A stretch of DNA of 64,000 bases from Pseudomonas kribbensis (GCF_003352185.1 NZ_CP029608.1:6260283-6324282); one strand, 5' to 3'. Shown: positions 27,110 to 36,913, counted from the first letter of the stretch. Numbers and translations: made by a program. Notes: generated from the letters alone by a model not told the origin.

Positions 27110-28552
27110 ATGCTGATCCCCGTGATTCTGTCCGGCGGTGCCGGTACCCGTTTGTGGCCGGTGTCCCGCGAGGGCCATCCGAAACCGTTCATGACCCTGC
27201 CCGACGGCCAGTCGCTGCTGGGCAAGACCTATCGGCGCGCCGCCGGTCTGCTGGACGGCTGGGGCGACATCGTCACGGTGACCAACCGCGAGTACTACTT
27301 CCAGAGCAAGGATCACTATCAGGCCGCGCGCCTGTCCCGGCATCGCGGGCACTTCCTGCTCGAGCCCACCGGGCGCAACACCGCCCCGGCCATCGCGGCA
27401 GCGGCCCTGTCGCTGCAAGCCCTGCACGGTGATGCAGCCATCATGGTGGTGATGCCCGCCGACCATTTGATCATCGACGAAGACGCACTCAAGCGTGCAG
27501 TCGAACACGCGGTCAACCTGGCGAAGGACGGTTATCTGGTGACTTTCGGCGTGGTGCCGACCGCCCCGGAAACCGGCTTCGGCTACATCGAGACCGGCGC
27601 GCCGCTGGATGCCCGAGGTGCGGCCAAAGTGCAGCGTTTCGTGGAAAAACCCGACCTGCAAACCGCCACTCATTATCTGGAAAGCGGCAACTTCCTGTGG
27701 AATTCGGGGATGTTCTGTTTCTCCATTGCGACCCTGATCGCCGAACTGCAACTGCACGCCCCCGAGCTGCTCGAACAGACCCGCGCCTGCATGGCGGCGA
27801 GCGAGCCGCTGGAAACCACCGGTTACCTGCAACAGGAACTCTCTCCAGCGTTGTTCGCCGAAATCACCGACATTTCCATTGATTACGCACTGATGGAGCG
27901 CTCGGAAAAGGTCGCGGTCGTACCTGCCGGTTTCGACTGGAGTGATATCGGTTCGTGGGGTGCGGTCGCCGCGCTGGTGCCGGCCGACGCCGACAACAAC
28001 CGCGCCAGCGGTGAGGCAATCTTCATCGACAGCCGCAATAATTTCGTCCAGAGCGAAGGCCGGCTGGTGGCTGCTGTGGGCGTGGAAGACCTGATCGTCA
28101 TCGATACCGCCGACGCCGTGCTGGTGGCCCACGCAGATCGCGCCCAGGACGTGCGGCGCGTGGCCAAGCAGCTCAAGGACAAATCCCACGAAGCCTATCG
28201 CCTGCACCGCACGGTCAGCCGTCCTTGGGGCACCTACACCGTGCTCGAGGAAGGCCCGCGCTTCAAGATCAAGCGCATCGTGGTCAAACCTGGCGGCAAG
28301 CTGTCCTTGCAGATGCACCATCACCGCAATGAACACTGGGTGGTGGTCGAAGGCATGGCCAAGGTCACCAACAACGGCAGCGGCACGACCCTGGTGGCGA
28401 AGAACGAATCGACGTTCATCGCCGCCGGCCACAAGCATCGTCTGGAAAACCCCGGTGTGATCGATCTGGTGATCATCGAAGTGCAAAGCGGCGAATACCT
28501 TGGAGAGGACGATATCGTCCGCTTCGAAGACCAGTACGGCAGGACGGTGTGA
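27110..28552 (+). CDS. wbpW: Mannose-1-phosphate guanylyltransferase / mannose-6-phosphate isomerase
   Basis: Bifunctional enzyme of 480 aa supplying GDP-mannose to the pathway. The N-terminal nucleotidyltransferase has GGAGTRLWPVSREGHPKP (residues 9-26) and FVEKP; the C-terminal type II isomerase cupin (about 350-475) has RPWGTY, QMHHHRNEHWVVVEG and the ENPG segment. AlgA and WbpW share this layout. It lies in the operon between gmd and wzm and directly abuts the wzm start. Mannose-6-phosphate must come from central metabolism; phosphomannomutase (AlgC) is expected elsewhere. Confidence 0.93.
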   Translation: MLIPVILSGGAGTRLWPVSREGHPKPFMTLPDGQSLLGKTYRRAAGLLDGWGDIVTVTNREYYFQSKDHYQAARLSRHRGHFLLEPTGRNTAPAIAAAALSLQALHGDAAIMVVMPADHLIIDEDALKRAVEHAVNLAKDGYLVTFGVVPTAPETGFGYIETGAPLDARGAAKVQRFVEKPDLQTATHYLESGNFLWNSGMFCFSIATLIAELQLHAPELLEQTRACMAASEPLETTGYLQQELSPALFAEITDISIDYALMERSEKVAVVPAGFDWSDIGSWGAVAALVPADADNNRASGEAIFIDSRNNFVQSEGRLVAAVGVEDLIVIDTADAVLVAHADRAQDVRRVAKQLKDKSHEAYRLHRTVSRPWGTYTVLEEGPRFKIKRIVVKPGGKLSLQMHHHRNEHWVVVEGMAKVTNNGSGTTLVAKNESTFIAAGHKHRLENPGVIDLVIIEVQSGEYLGEDDIVRFEDQYGRTV

Positions 28553-29350
28553 ATGCTGCTTTCCCTGTATCGCTCGCTGCATGACTACCGGGGTTTCATT
28601 CTCGGCAGCGTGCAGCGAGAGTTTCAATCGCGCTACCGCAACTCGCTGCTCGGCGCTCTGTGGCCCGTGTTCAACCCGCTGTCGATGATCATCGTTTACA
28701 CCGTGATCTTTTCCCACATCATGCGCACCCGCTTGCCGGGCGTGGATGACAGCATGGCCTACAGTGTCTACCTCTGCGCCGGTCTGCTGGCCTGGGGGCT
28801 GTTTTCTGAAATCACCCTGCGCAGCCAGACCATGTTTCTGGACAACGCCAATCTGCTGAAGAAAATCAGCTTCCCCAGAATCTGTCTGCCGGTGATTGTG
28901 CTCTGCAACGCGGCGATCAACTTTGCAATCATCATCGGCCTGTTCCTCGGGTTTCTGCTGATCACCGGGCGCTGGCCGGGCATGGCGCTGCTGGCGCTGA
29001 TTCCCCTGATTGCGCTGCAAATGATGTTCTGTGCCGGGCTTGGCATGATTCTCGGCGTGTTGAATGTGTTCTTTCGCGACGTCGGACAGCTCTTTGCCAT
29101 CTGCCTGCAGTTCTGGTTCTGGCTGACCCCGATCGTATACCCGATGAGCATCCTGCCGGAGTGGGTCCAGCGCCTGCTTCAACTCAACCCGATGACCAAC
29201 CTCATCGGCAGCTATCAGAACCTGTTCCTGTATGGACACTGGCCTGTATGGAGTTCGCTGCTGCCGACGTTCATCGCCGCGCTGCTGATGTGCCTGATCG
29301 GCCTGCGGCTGTTTCGCCGGCGTGTCGGTGAAATGGTGGATGAACTCTGA
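28553..29350 (+). CDS. wzm: O-polysaccharide ABC exporter, membrane subunit
   Basis: Permease of 265 aa with six predicted helices, ABC-2 type. It would move the undecaprenyl-linked rhamnan across the inner membrane after its assembly in the cytoplasm. Typical features are the N-terminal amphipathic segment (LLSLYRSLHDYRGFILGSVQREFQSRYRNSLLG region), WPVFNPLSMIIVYTVIF, and LTPIVYPMSILPEW near the fifth helix. The start codon directly follows the wbpW stop, and its own stop shares a base with the wzt start. Confidence 0.93.
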   Translation: MLLSLYRSLHDYRGFILGSVQREFQSRYRNSLLGALWPVFNPLSMIIVYTVIFSHIMRTRLPGVDDSMAYSVYLCAGLLAWGLFSEITLRSQTMFLDNANLLKKISFPRICLPVIVLCNAAINFAIIIGLFLGFLLITGRWPGMALLALIPLIALQMMFCAGLGMILGVLNVFFRDVGQLFAICLQFWFWLTPIVYPMSILPEWVQRLLQLNPMTNLIGSYQNLFLYGHWPVWSSLLPTFIAALLMCLIGLRLFRRRVGEMVDEL

Positions 29351-30603
29351 TGGGGCATATTCGTGTAACCGGCCTGGGCAAGGCCTACAAGCAGTACCCG
29401 ACCCGCTGGAGCCGCCTGGCCGAATGGCTGATCCCGTTCTCCCCCCTGCGCCACCACCAGCACTGGGTGCTGCAGGATGTGGCCTTCGAGATTGCAGCCG
29501 GCGAGTCGGTGGGCATCGTCGGTGCCAACGGTGCGGGTAAAAGCACCTTGCTCAAGATGATCACGGGGACCACTCACCCCACCTGCGGCAAGATCGAGAC
29601 TGAAGGCCGCGTCGCCGCATTGCTGGAGCTGGGCATGGGTTTTCACCCGGACTTCACCGGCCGCCAGAATGCCGTCATGGCCGGGCAGCTGCTGGGGCTG
29701 CAAGTCGACGAAATCGAAGCGTTGATGCCCGACATCGAACATTTTGCAGAAATCGGCGAGGCGATCGACCAACCGGTCCGCACCTACTCCAGCGGCATGC
29801 AAATGCGCCTGGCCTTCAGTGTCGCCACCGCGCGGCGACCGGACATCCTGATCGTCGACGAGGCGCTGTCGGTCGGTGACGCCTACTTCCAGCACAAGAG
29901 CTTCGAGCGCATCCGCAGCTTCCGCAAGGCGGGCACGACATTGCTGATCGTGTCCCACGACCGCTTCGCGATCCAGTCGATCTGCGATTCGGCCATCCTG
30001 CTCAAGGATGGCCACATGGCCATGTACGACAAACCGGAAGCCGTGCTCGATTATTACAACGCCCTGATGGCCGAGCGTGAGGGTCAGGTCGTGCGTCAGG
30101 AAAAGCTCGCTGGTGGCGAAATGCGGACCGTGTCCGGTACCGGTGAAGCCGCCATTCTCGAGGTGCGCCTGCTCGATGAACAGAATCGCTCCATCGATGC
30201 TGCCGAGGTCGGCCAGCCAGTGGTGCTGGAAGTGCAGGTCGAGGTACGCCGCGACATCGAACGGCTGGTACTCGGCTTCATTCTCAAGGACCGCCTGGGC
30301 CAGATGATGTATGGCATCAATACCCATCGCCTGGACAAGGCGCTGACGGACCTGCATGCCGGTGAGCGCGTGACCTATCGCTTTGCCTTCGTGATGGGCC
30401 TGGGCAAGGGCAACTACTCGGTATCCCTGAGTCTGTCGCGCCTGGACTCCCATCTGGATCGCAACTTCGAGTGGCGTGACTATGGCCTGGTATTCCATGT
30501 GATCAACAACCGGCATGAAGACTTCGTCGGTTGCTCATGGCTCGACGCCAAGGCCTCGATCACCCGCCACCCCGCCGCTGCATTGACCGAGCGCGCACCA
30601 TGA
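29350..30603 (+). CDS. wzt: O-polysaccharide ABC exporter, ATPase subunit with C-terminal domain
   Basis: ATPase of 417 aa driving Wzm. Walker A GANGAGKST (residues 58-66), signature YSSGMQMRLAF, Walker B DILIVDEALSVGD, H-loop SHD. After about residue 245 follows a second, Ig-like domain (RTVSGTGEAAILEVRLLDEQNRS onward). In E. coli O9a this extra domain recognises the methylated or phosphorylated end of the chain before export. Its presence here fits a capped polymer, and a methyltransferase is encoded at 20.0-20.8 kb. It overlaps wbpX by four bases (ATGA). Confidence 0.93.
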   Translation: MGHIRVTGLGKAYKQYPTRWSRLAEWLIPFSPLRHHQHWVLQDVAFEIAAGESVGIVGANGAGKSTLLKMITGTTHPTCGKIETEGRVAALLELGMGFHPDFTGRQNAVMAGQLLGLQVDEIEALMPDIEHFAEIGEAIDQPVRTYSSGMQMRLAFSVATARRPDILIVDEALSVGDAYFQHKSFERIRSFRKAGTTLLIVSHDRFAIQSICDSAILLKDGHMAMYDKPEAVLDYYNALMAEREGQVVRQEKLAGGEMRTVSGTGEAAILEVRLLDEQNRSIDAAEVGQPVVLEVQVEVRRDIERLVLGFILKDRLGQMMYGINTHRLDKALTDLHAGERVTYRFAFVMGLGKGNYSVSLSLSRLDSHLDRNFEWRDYGLVFHVINNRHEDFVGCSWLDAKASITRHPAAALTERAP

Positions 30604-31967
30604 CTCGCCTGCTGGTCGAATGCACCCACGTGTTCCGGCACCCGAAAGTCAATTCGGGCATTCAGCGGGTGGTGCGCAACGTCATCAAGCAATTGCCGCC
30701 GAGCGCTGAAGGGGTCGAGTGTGTGCCGGTGGTGCTGCTCAAGGGCAAGCTGTACCGCGTGACGCGCCTGGCGCCACTGGACTCGCCGCTGTTCAACGCC
30801 ATCGTCACGTTCGGCGAGCGCCTGGAACGGCTGGCCCATCGCTTCTGGCAATGGCATCAGCGCCTCGACAGCCGTTGCCGGAGCAAACTGCCGCGACGGG
30901 CGCTGTACGTCGGCTATCGCCTGACGTCTTTCGGCCTGTTCGGCATCCCTCTGCGGCTGGTCGAGCAGGTCAACCGCTATCAGTTGCCCCAGCGCTGCGA
31001 GCCTTTGCAACACCGGCCGGGCGATCAACTGGTGTTGCTGGATTCGTCCTGGCACTCGGACTTTTTCCTGCATGCCGAACGGCTCAAACGCGAAGGCGTG
31101 GGCATCGTCGCAGTGATCTACGACCTGATTCCCCTGACCCACCCACAGTTTTACGACACGCGGCTGGTGCAGGTTTTCAGTGAATGGTTCGACTGGATTA
31201 CCCGCACCGCCGACGGCTACCTGGCGATTTCCGCCACGGTGCGCGATCAGGTTCGCGAGGAAGTGCAGCGCCGCCTCGGTTCGGCACAGGCCGAGAAACG
31301 CTGGTTCGACTACTTCCACCTCGGGTCGGAACTCGATCTGCAAAGCGTCGAAGCTGCCGTCGAACCGCGTCTGGAACGCTTGTTCGCAACGCCAGAGCCA
31401 GTGTTCCTGATGGTCAGCACCATCGAACCGCGCAAGAACCACGACTATCTTCTGGATGCCTTCGAACGCGCCTGGGCAGCCGGCTCGAATGCGCGTCTAT
31501 GCATCGCCGGACGCATCGGCTGGAAGTGCGACGCCCTGCTCGCCCGGGTGCGCAACCATGCCGAACTGAACCGGCGCCTGTTCATGTTCAACGACCTGAG
31601 CGACACCAGCCTGGAACACGCCTATGCCCATTCCAGCGCCTTGGTGTTCCCGTCGTTCGTCGAAGGCTTCGGTCTGCCGCTGGTGGAGGCCATGCAGCGC
31701 GGATTGCCGGCCATGGGCAGCGACATTGCGGTGTTCCGCGAGATCGGCGGCGAGTTCATGGCCTATTTCGATTTGCACGACCCGCAACAGCTCACCGAGC
31801 TGGTCATGGCATTCGAGCGCAGCGGCCAATTCCCCGCGGCCCGCGATGTGACCGACTGGCAATGGATCGGCTGGCGCGAAGCCAGTCAGCAACTGGCCGA
31901 ACGCACCGCACGCCATGTGCTTCAGGCGCCTGCGGCGCAAGCGAGGTCCCATGCGCATAGCCCTTAA
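30600..31967 (+). CDS. wbpX: D-rhamnosyltransferase, WbpX-like
   Basis: Group 1 glycosyltransferase of 455 aa. Donor-site region FPSFVEGFGLPLVEAMQRG carries the EFGxxxxE pattern of GT4 enzymes, preceded by STIEPRKNHDYLLDAF. The start ATG 30600 overlaps the wzt stop and begins TRLLVECTHVFRHPKVNSGIQRVVRN, the normal N-terminus. By position and length it corresponds to WbpX of the P. aeruginosa A-band cluster, one of three transferases building the D-rhamnose chain. Linkage specificity cannot be read from sequence. It overlaps wbpY by 17 bases. Confidence 0.88.
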   Translation: MTRLLVECTHVFRHPKVNSGIQRVVRNVIKQLPPSAEGVECVPVVLLKGKLYRVTRLAPLDSPLFNAIVTFGERLERLAHRFWQWHQRLDSRCRSKLPRRALYVGYRLTSFGLFGIPLRLVEQVNRYQLPQRCEPLQHRPGDQLVLLDSSWHSDFFLHAERLKREGVGIVAVIYDLIPLTHPQFYDTRLVQVFSEWFDWITRTADGYLAISATVRDQVREEVQRRLGSAQAEKRWFDYFHLGSELDLQSVEAAVEPRLERLFATPEPVFLMVSTIEPRKNHDYLLDAFERAWAAGSNARLCIAGRIGWKCDALLARVRNHAELNRRLFMFNDLSDTSLEHAYAHSSALVFPSFVEGFGLPLVEAMQRGLPAMGSDIAVFREIGGEFMAYFDLHDPQQLTELVMAFERSGQFPAARDVTDWQWIGWREASQQLAERTARHVLQAPAAQARSHAHSP

Positions 31968-33081
31968 CGCGCGGATTCTCCAGGCGCCGCGCACCGGGAT
32001 CGGCCATTACGTTGCCGAACTGGTGAACGCCTTGCACGCCGAGACCGATATCGACGTGGCGCTGTTCCACGGCTGGGGCTGGAGTTCGCAGCTGCCGGAG
32101 GCGGCAATGCCCGGCTACTCGCGCCTGACCCCGATGCTGCGCAAGATCCCCGGTGCCTACCAGGCACGCCGCTGGCTGGAGCAGAAACGCTTCGATCAGG
32201 GTCGTACAACCGACATCGACCTGTACCACGAACCGAGCCTGTGGCCGCTGGCCTTCGACGGCCCGACCGTGATCACCCTGCACGACCTTACGCACCTGCA
32301 TTTCCCGGACACCCAACCGCAGGCTCGGCTCAGGGAAATCGAGCGGCGACTGGCCGACGGCCTCCAGCAGGCGCGGGTTATTCTGACCGACTCGCAAGCC
32401 ATCGCCGACGAAGCCCAACGATGTTTCGGGCTGCCCGCCGAGCGTTTCGTGGTGGCGCCCCTGGGTGTCGCCGAGCGCTTTCATCCGCGCGAGCCGCAAG
32501 CCATCGACGCGGTGCTCAAGACCCACGCCGTGGAGGCACGGGAATATTTCCTGTGCGTCGGCACGCTGGAGCCGCGCAAGAACCTGAGCCTGGCCCTGCG
32601 CGCCCACGCTCTATTGCCGGAAGCCGTGCGCCAGCGCTTCCCGCTGCTGATCGTCGGCATGGCCGGCTGGCAGCGCGAACAGTTCAGTGAGGAATTGCGT
32701 CAGGCCCTGGCCAGCGGTCATGTGTGCCTGCTCGGCTACTTGCCGGATGAGCAGGTCGCACAATTGCTGGCCGGCGCCCGGGCGCTGGTTTTCCCCTCGT
32801 TGTATGAAGGTTTTGGCCTGCCGGTGCTGGAAGCTATGGCCAGTGGCACGCCTGTGGTGGTCACCCGCTCTTCGGCAATGCCAGAAGTGGCGGGTCCCGC
32901 CGGTAACTATATTGAAGCTGACGACGCAGACGGCCTGCGAGATGCGCTGAGCCGCCTGATCGACGATCAAGCGCATTGGCAGGCATGCCGGGAAGCCGGA
33001 TTGCAGCAGGCACGGCTTTTTTCCTGGAAGCGTTGCGCGCAGGCCACGGCCGGCGCCTACCGCCAGGCTTTGGGAGGTTGA
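31951..33081 (+). CDS. wbpY: D-rhamnosyltransferase, WbpY-like
   Basis: Group 1 glycosyltransferase of 376 aa. N-terminus RIALNARILQAPRTGIGHYVAEL and donor-site YEGFGLPVLEAMASGTPVV are typical GT4 elements; VGTLEPRKNLSLALRAH is shared in form with WbpX, so the two are related. ATG 31951 is preferred since it begins the Rossmann strand. The start lies inside the 3' end of wbpX, and wbpZ follows without a gap, so translation is tightly coupled. In P. aeruginosa WbpY adds D-rhamnose to the growing primer; the same role is assumed here. Confidence 0.9.
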   Translation: MRIALNARILQAPRTGIGHYVAELVNALHAETDIDVALFHGWGWSSQLPEAAMPGYSRLTPMLRKIPGAYQARRWLEQKRFDQGRTTDIDLYHEPSLWPLAFDGPTVITLHDLTHLHFPDTQPQARLREIERRLADGLQQARVILTDSQAIADEAQRCFGLPAERFVVAPLGVAERFHPREPQAIDAVLKTHAVEAREYFLCVGTLEPRKNLSLALRAHALLPEAVRQRFPLLIVGMAGWQREQFSEELRQALASGHVCLLGYLPDEQVAQLLAGARALVFPSLYEGFGLPVLEAMASGTPVVVTRSSAMPEVAGPAGNYIEADDADGLRDALSRLIDDQAHWQACREAGLQQARLFSWKRCAQATAGAYRQALGG

Positions 33082-34212
33082 ATGCGAGTTCTTCATTTTT
33101 TCAAGACGTACCTGCCTGACTCGGTCGGTGGCATCGAGCAAGTGATCTTCCAGCTCTGCGAAAGCGGCACCCAACACGGTATCGAAGGCCAGGTGCTGAC
33201 CCTCAGCGCCAATCCCGAGCCGGCGGTGCTGCAACTGGGCCAGCACGAAGTGCATCGCGCCAGGCTCGACATCCAGTTCGCCTCTACCGGTTTTTCCTGG
33301 AGCGTGTTCAAACAGTTTCGCGAACTGGCCGCGGAAGCCGACGTGATCAACTACCACTTCCCGTGGCCGTTCATGGACCTGGTGCATTTCGCCAGCGGCA
33401 TGAACAAACCGAGTGTGGTGACCTACCACTCGGACATCATTCGCCAGAAGAACCTGCTCAAGCTCTACCGTCCGCTGATGAACCGCTTCCTCGCCAGCGC
33501 CGACCGGATTGTCGCGGCCTCGCCGAACTACCTGCACACCAGCGATGTGTTGCAGCAGTTCCAGGACAAGACCCGCGTCATTCCCTACGGTCTGAACAAG
33601 GCCGGTTATCCACAGCCCGACGCCGAGCGCATGAACCGCTGGCGCCAGCAGCTTGGGGATAAGTTTTTCCTGTTCGTCGGGGTGATGCGCTACTACAAGG
33701 GCCTGCACATCCTGCTTGATGCCTTGAAAGACGTGGACTACCCGGTGGTGATCGTCGGCGCCGGCCCGCTGGAGCAGGAACTGCACGCTCAGGCAGCGGC
33801 GCTGGGGCTGCGCAACATCCATTTCCTCGGGCGGGTGAGCGATGAAGACAAGGTCGCCCTGCTGCAACTGAGCTACGCCATCGTCTTCCCGTCGCACCTG
33901 CGTTCGGAAGCGTTCGGCATTTCCCTGCTGGAAGGTGCGATGTACGGCAAGCCGATGATCTCCAGCGAGATCGGCACCGGCACCAGCTACATCAATATCC
34001 ACAACGAAACCGGGCTGGTGGTGCCGCCCAGTCATCCACAGGCGTTTCGCGAAGCGATGCGCACCCTGTGGGAAAACCCGGCCCGTGCCGCCGAAATGGG
34101 CATCAAGGCTGAAGCCCGTTACCGGCAGTTATTCACAGCCGATGAAATGGGCCGCAAGTGGACGAAGCTGTATCAGGAACTGCTGGAGGAAAAGGCGCTG
34201 TCCTACGCCTGA
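33082..34212 (+). CDS. wbpZ: D-rhamnosyltransferase, WbpZ-like
   Basis: Group 1 glycosyltransferase of 376 aa and last gene of the rightward operon. Seen: N-terminal GGIEQVIFQL loop, central HSDIIRQKNL, VGVMRYYKGLHILLDAL and donor site SEAFGISLLEGAMYGKPMIS. In P. aeruginosa WbpZ transfers the first D-rhamnose to the lipid-linked primer sugar. It abuts wbpY exactly and is followed after four bases by the end of a convergent gene; no clear terminator is visible between them. A perfect DnaA 9-mer lies inside (33606-33614). Confidence 0.9.
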   Translation: MRVLHFFKTYLPDSVGGIEQVIFQLCESGTQHGIEGQVLTLSANPEPAVLQLGQHEVHRARLDIQFASTGFSWSVFKQFRELAAEADVINYHFPWPFMDLVHFASGMNKPSVVTYHSDIIRQKNLLKLYRPLMNRFLASADRIVAASPNYLHTSDVLQQFQDKTRVIPYGLNKAGYPQPDAERMNRWRQQLGDKFFLFVGVMRYYKGLHILLDALKDVDYPVVIVGAGPLEQELHAQAAALGLRNIHFLGRVSDEDKVALLQLSYAIVFPSHLRSEAFGISLLEGAMYGKPMISSEIGTGTSYINIHNETGLVVPPSHPQAFREAMRTLWENPARAAEMGIKAEARYRQLFTADEMGRKWTKLYQELLEEKALSYA

Positions 34213-34216
34213 TCCC

Positions 34217-36241
34217 CTACAGATCCAGCACCAGCGGCTGGGCACTTTGCGCCGGCACCGCACAGCAGATCAGCACTTGTCCTTCCTCCGGCACTTCGGC
34301 CGGGGGCTGTGGATAATTCACTGCGCCGCTGATCAGCCGCGTCTTGCAGGTGCCGCATGAACCTCCGCGACAGCTGAACTCGGGGCGCAATCCACGGCTT
34401 TCCGCCAGCTCCAGCAGACTTCCGCCCTCGGGCTGCCACCGCGCTTCCTTGGCCGAACGTTCGAAGACCACCGGCACCGAAGTGGTGGCAGCCGGCAATT
34501 GTTCGATCACGACGGCATCCGGATCGGCCTGACGCTTGAGGGTCGAAGGGCCGAAGGTTTCGGCGTGGATCTGGTCGTCACGCACGTCCAGTTCACGCAG
34601 GCTGTCGTAAAGGCCTTGAGTAAAGCCGCCGGGGCCGCAGAGCACAAAGTCGATCTGATCAAATTCGTCGATAAGGTTCCTCAACAAAGCACCGTCGATG
34701 CGCCCGTGGAGGTCGTAATCCTCGCCTTCCACCAGATCGGGCTCGGGCTGGCTGAGCAGGCGCAACACCCGCACCGCCTCGCCGGCGTCCTCCAGCAAGC
34801 GGTCCAGTTCCGCGCGAAACGGTTGGTCGGCAAGGCTGCGAGAACTCTGGATCAGCCAGGTCGGACGAATCCGCCGGGTGCGCAGGCCCTGATACACCAC
34901 CTCGCGCAGCATCGACAGCAACGGCGTGATTCCGACCCCGGCCGCCAGCAGCACCAAGGGCCGGCGCTCCAGCGGCGCGACGGTGAAATGCCCTTGAGGC
35001 GAACGCGCCTCCAGCACATCGCCGACGCGCACCTGATCGTGCAGATGCGTCGATATCCGCCCTTCACGCTTCACGCTGATCCGGAAGAAGTCGTCCGACG
35101 GCGCACCCGAAAGACTGTAAGTGCGGATGAACACTTCACCATCGAGAGTGAAACGCAGTGGCAGATGTTGCCCAGCCTGGAACACCGGCAAACCGGCACC
35201 GTCCACGGGTTCGAGATAGAACGAACGAATGTGCTGGCTCTGCGCTTCAATCCGCGTCACCCGCAGCGGCCGCCAGCTGTCACCCAGAGCCTGCGCCTGC
35301 AAACGCGCGTCGGCCTGAGCCCAGGTCCCGGTCAGCAGACTGGTCGGCGACATACCGTCGAAGCGCCAGCGCAGGGCCAATGCACCTGGACGCCTCACCA
35401 CTTTTTCCACCTCGAACGTCCACAACCGCTCGGCGCCCTGGAAGGCTGCGATTTGCGGTCCTTCAAGAATGACCTCGGTGCGGCCGCTGAGCTGCAGCAC
35501 GTCGCCTGTGGAAAAGTCGATGAACAGCAAGCCGGCCCGGGGATTGAGCAGCAGGTTGCCGAGGGTGTTGAAGTGCAGGTTGCCGGCAAAATCCGGGATG
35601 GTCAGGCGATTGCCCTCCACCCGCACGAAACCGGCCTGGCCGCCACGATGGGAAACATCCACCGAGCGCTCGCCGTCGACATCGACGTAGCTGGCGACGA
35701 AGAAAGTGTCGGCCGTTTCAATCAGCGCGACCGCCGCGTCATCAAGCCCGTCGAAGTGCTCGGCGCGCCGGGTCTGCGGATCCGTCAGCGGGACCCGCTG
35801 GAATTGGCGCAACTGAATGTACTGCGGGCAATTGCCGAAGGACTGATCGACCGTCAAATCGAAACCGCTCGCGCCAAGATTGCCGATGTGGCCATTGAGA
35901 CGATTGCGCCGACGGGTGTGCAACTCGATGCCAAGCAGACCAATGGCCGCGCCGGCCTGCAACTGCGCCGGGTCATCGGCGGCGGGCAGGCTGTCGAAGT
36001 GCAATTGCGTCGGCTCGGGAGAGTGAGCGAAACCCGGCTCGCCCTCCAGCACGCTGGCCCACGGACGGCCATCGGCATCCACCGCGCCGAACAGCATGAA
36101 CGGCAATTGCTGATAGAACTGACGGTGCTGATCCGGCATCCAGGTGCGAATCACCTTGCGACCGAATTCCTCCATGCGCTCGGCAACACCGACCTGCGCT
36201 TGCAGTTGTCGCTCGCCGGCGTGCCAGGGTGAACGTTCCAT
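34217..36241 (-). CDS. Three-domain fusion: PNPOx-like, ferredoxin reductase, 2Fe-2S ferredoxin
   Basis: Protein of 674 aa. Residues about 1-300 resemble pyridoxamine-phosphate-oxidase-like flavin proteins (FFVASYVDVDGERSVDVSHRGG, FAGNLHFNTLGNLLLNPRAGLLFIDF). Residues about 320-560 are a ferredoxin-NADP-reductase-type module (FAD site RTYSLSGAP, NAD site LLAAGVGITPLLSMLREV, CGPGGF). The last 90 residues are a plant-type ferredoxin with CRGGSCGTC and a final Cys (ICCAVP). The order fits electron flow from NAD(P)H through FAD to the iron-sulfur cluster; the FMN-type domain's substrate is unknown. ATG 36241 follows GAGAGG. It lies in a possible unit with the GST gene 45 bp upstream. Confidence 0.85.
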   Translation of the reverse strand: MERSPWHAGERQLQAQVGVAERMEEFGRKVIRTWMPDQHRQFYQQLPFMLFGAVDADGRPWASVLEGEPGFAHSPEPTQLHFDSLPAADDPAQLQAGAAIGLLGIELHTRRRNRLNGHIGNLGASGFDLTVDQSFGNCPQYIQLRQFQRVPLTDPQTRRAEHFDGLDDAAVALIETADTFFVASYVDVDGERSVDVSHRGGQAGFVRVEGNRLTIPDFAGNLHFNTLGNLLLNPRAGLLFIDFSTGDVLQLSGRTEVILEGPQIAAFQGAERLWTFEVEKVVRRPGALALRWRFDGMSPTSLLTGTWAQADARLQAQALGDSWRPLRVTRIEAQSQHIRSFYLEPVDGAGLPVFQAGQHLPLRFTLDGEVFIRTYSLSGAPSDDFFRISVKREGRISTHLHDQVRVGDVLEARSPQGHFTVAPLERRPLVLLAAGVGITPLLSMLREVVYQGLRTRRIRPTWLIQSSRSLADQPFRAELDRLLEDAGEAVRVLRLLSQPEPDLVEGEDYDLHGRIDGALLRNLIDEFDQIDFVLCGPGGFTQGLYDSLRELDVRDDQIHAETFGPSTLKRQADPDAVVIEQLPAATTSVPVVFERSAKEARWQPEGGSLLELAESRGLRPEFSCRGGSCGTCKTRLISGAVNYPQPPAEVPEEGQVLICCAVPAQSAQPLVLDL

Positions 36242-36286
36242 GACGACCTCTCCCCCACGCCAGCGGCGCAGTCTGGACGATGAACC

Positions 36287-36913
36287 TCAAGCCGTGGCTT
36301 GCAGACCGGCAACGGTGCGTGGCATCGCGACGAAACCGGGCAATGCTTCAATCCGCGCCAGCCAGGCGCGCACATTGGCGTAGTCGTCCAGCGACACATT
36401 GCCTTCCGGCGCATGGGCGATGTAGCTGTAGGCCGAAACGTCGGCGACGGTCGGTTCGTTGCCGACCAGGAACGGAGTCTTGCCCAGTTCCAGATCCATC
36501 ACCTTGAGCAGGTTGTGCGCACGGGTGATCGCTTCGTCAGCGTTGAGTTTTGCCCCGAACACCGTGACCAGCCGCGCCGCTGCCGGGCCAAAGGCAATCG
36601 GGCCGGCCGCTGCCGACAGCCAGCGCTGGACGCGCGCTGCGCCGACCGGATCGCTCGGCAGCCAGCGACCGTTGCCATACTTCTGCGCCAGATACACCAG
36701 AATCGCGTTGGAATCGGCCAGCACCACGCCGTTGTCATCGATGGCCGGTACTTGCCCGAAGCTGTTGATCGCCAGGTATTCGGGTTGTTTGTGCTCGCCC
36801 TTGGCCAGATCGACAAAGATCAGTTCGGTCGGCAATTGCAGCAGTGACAGCATCAGCTCGACCCGGTGGGCGTGGCCGGAACGCGGGAAGTTGTAGAGTT
36901 TGATCGCTTGCAT
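36287..36913 (-). CDS. Glutathione S-transferase family protein
   Basis: GST of 208 aa. The N-terminal thioredoxin-fold half starts [25 protein letters not shown] with a Ser/Arg active-site region and contains the cis-Pro glutathione site QVPAIDDNG and [11 protein letters not shown]; the C-terminal helical half has the N-capping motif [14 protein letters not shown] 36913 follows GGAG. It sits between a LysR regulator (same strand, 104 bp upstream) and the flavo/iron-sulfur fusion, so all three may respond to the same electrophile or oxidative signal; this is inference. Confidence 0.88.
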   Translation of the reverse strand: MQAIKLYNFPRSGHAHRVELMLSLLQLPTELIFVDLAKGEHKQPEYLAINSFGQVPAIDDNGVVLADSNAILVYLAQKYGNGRWLPSDPVGAARVQRWLSAAAGPIAFGPAAARLVTVFGAKLNADEAITRAHNLLKVMDLELGKTPFLVGNEPTVADVSAYSYIAHAPEGNVSLDDYANVRAWLARIEALPGFVAMPRTVAGLQATA

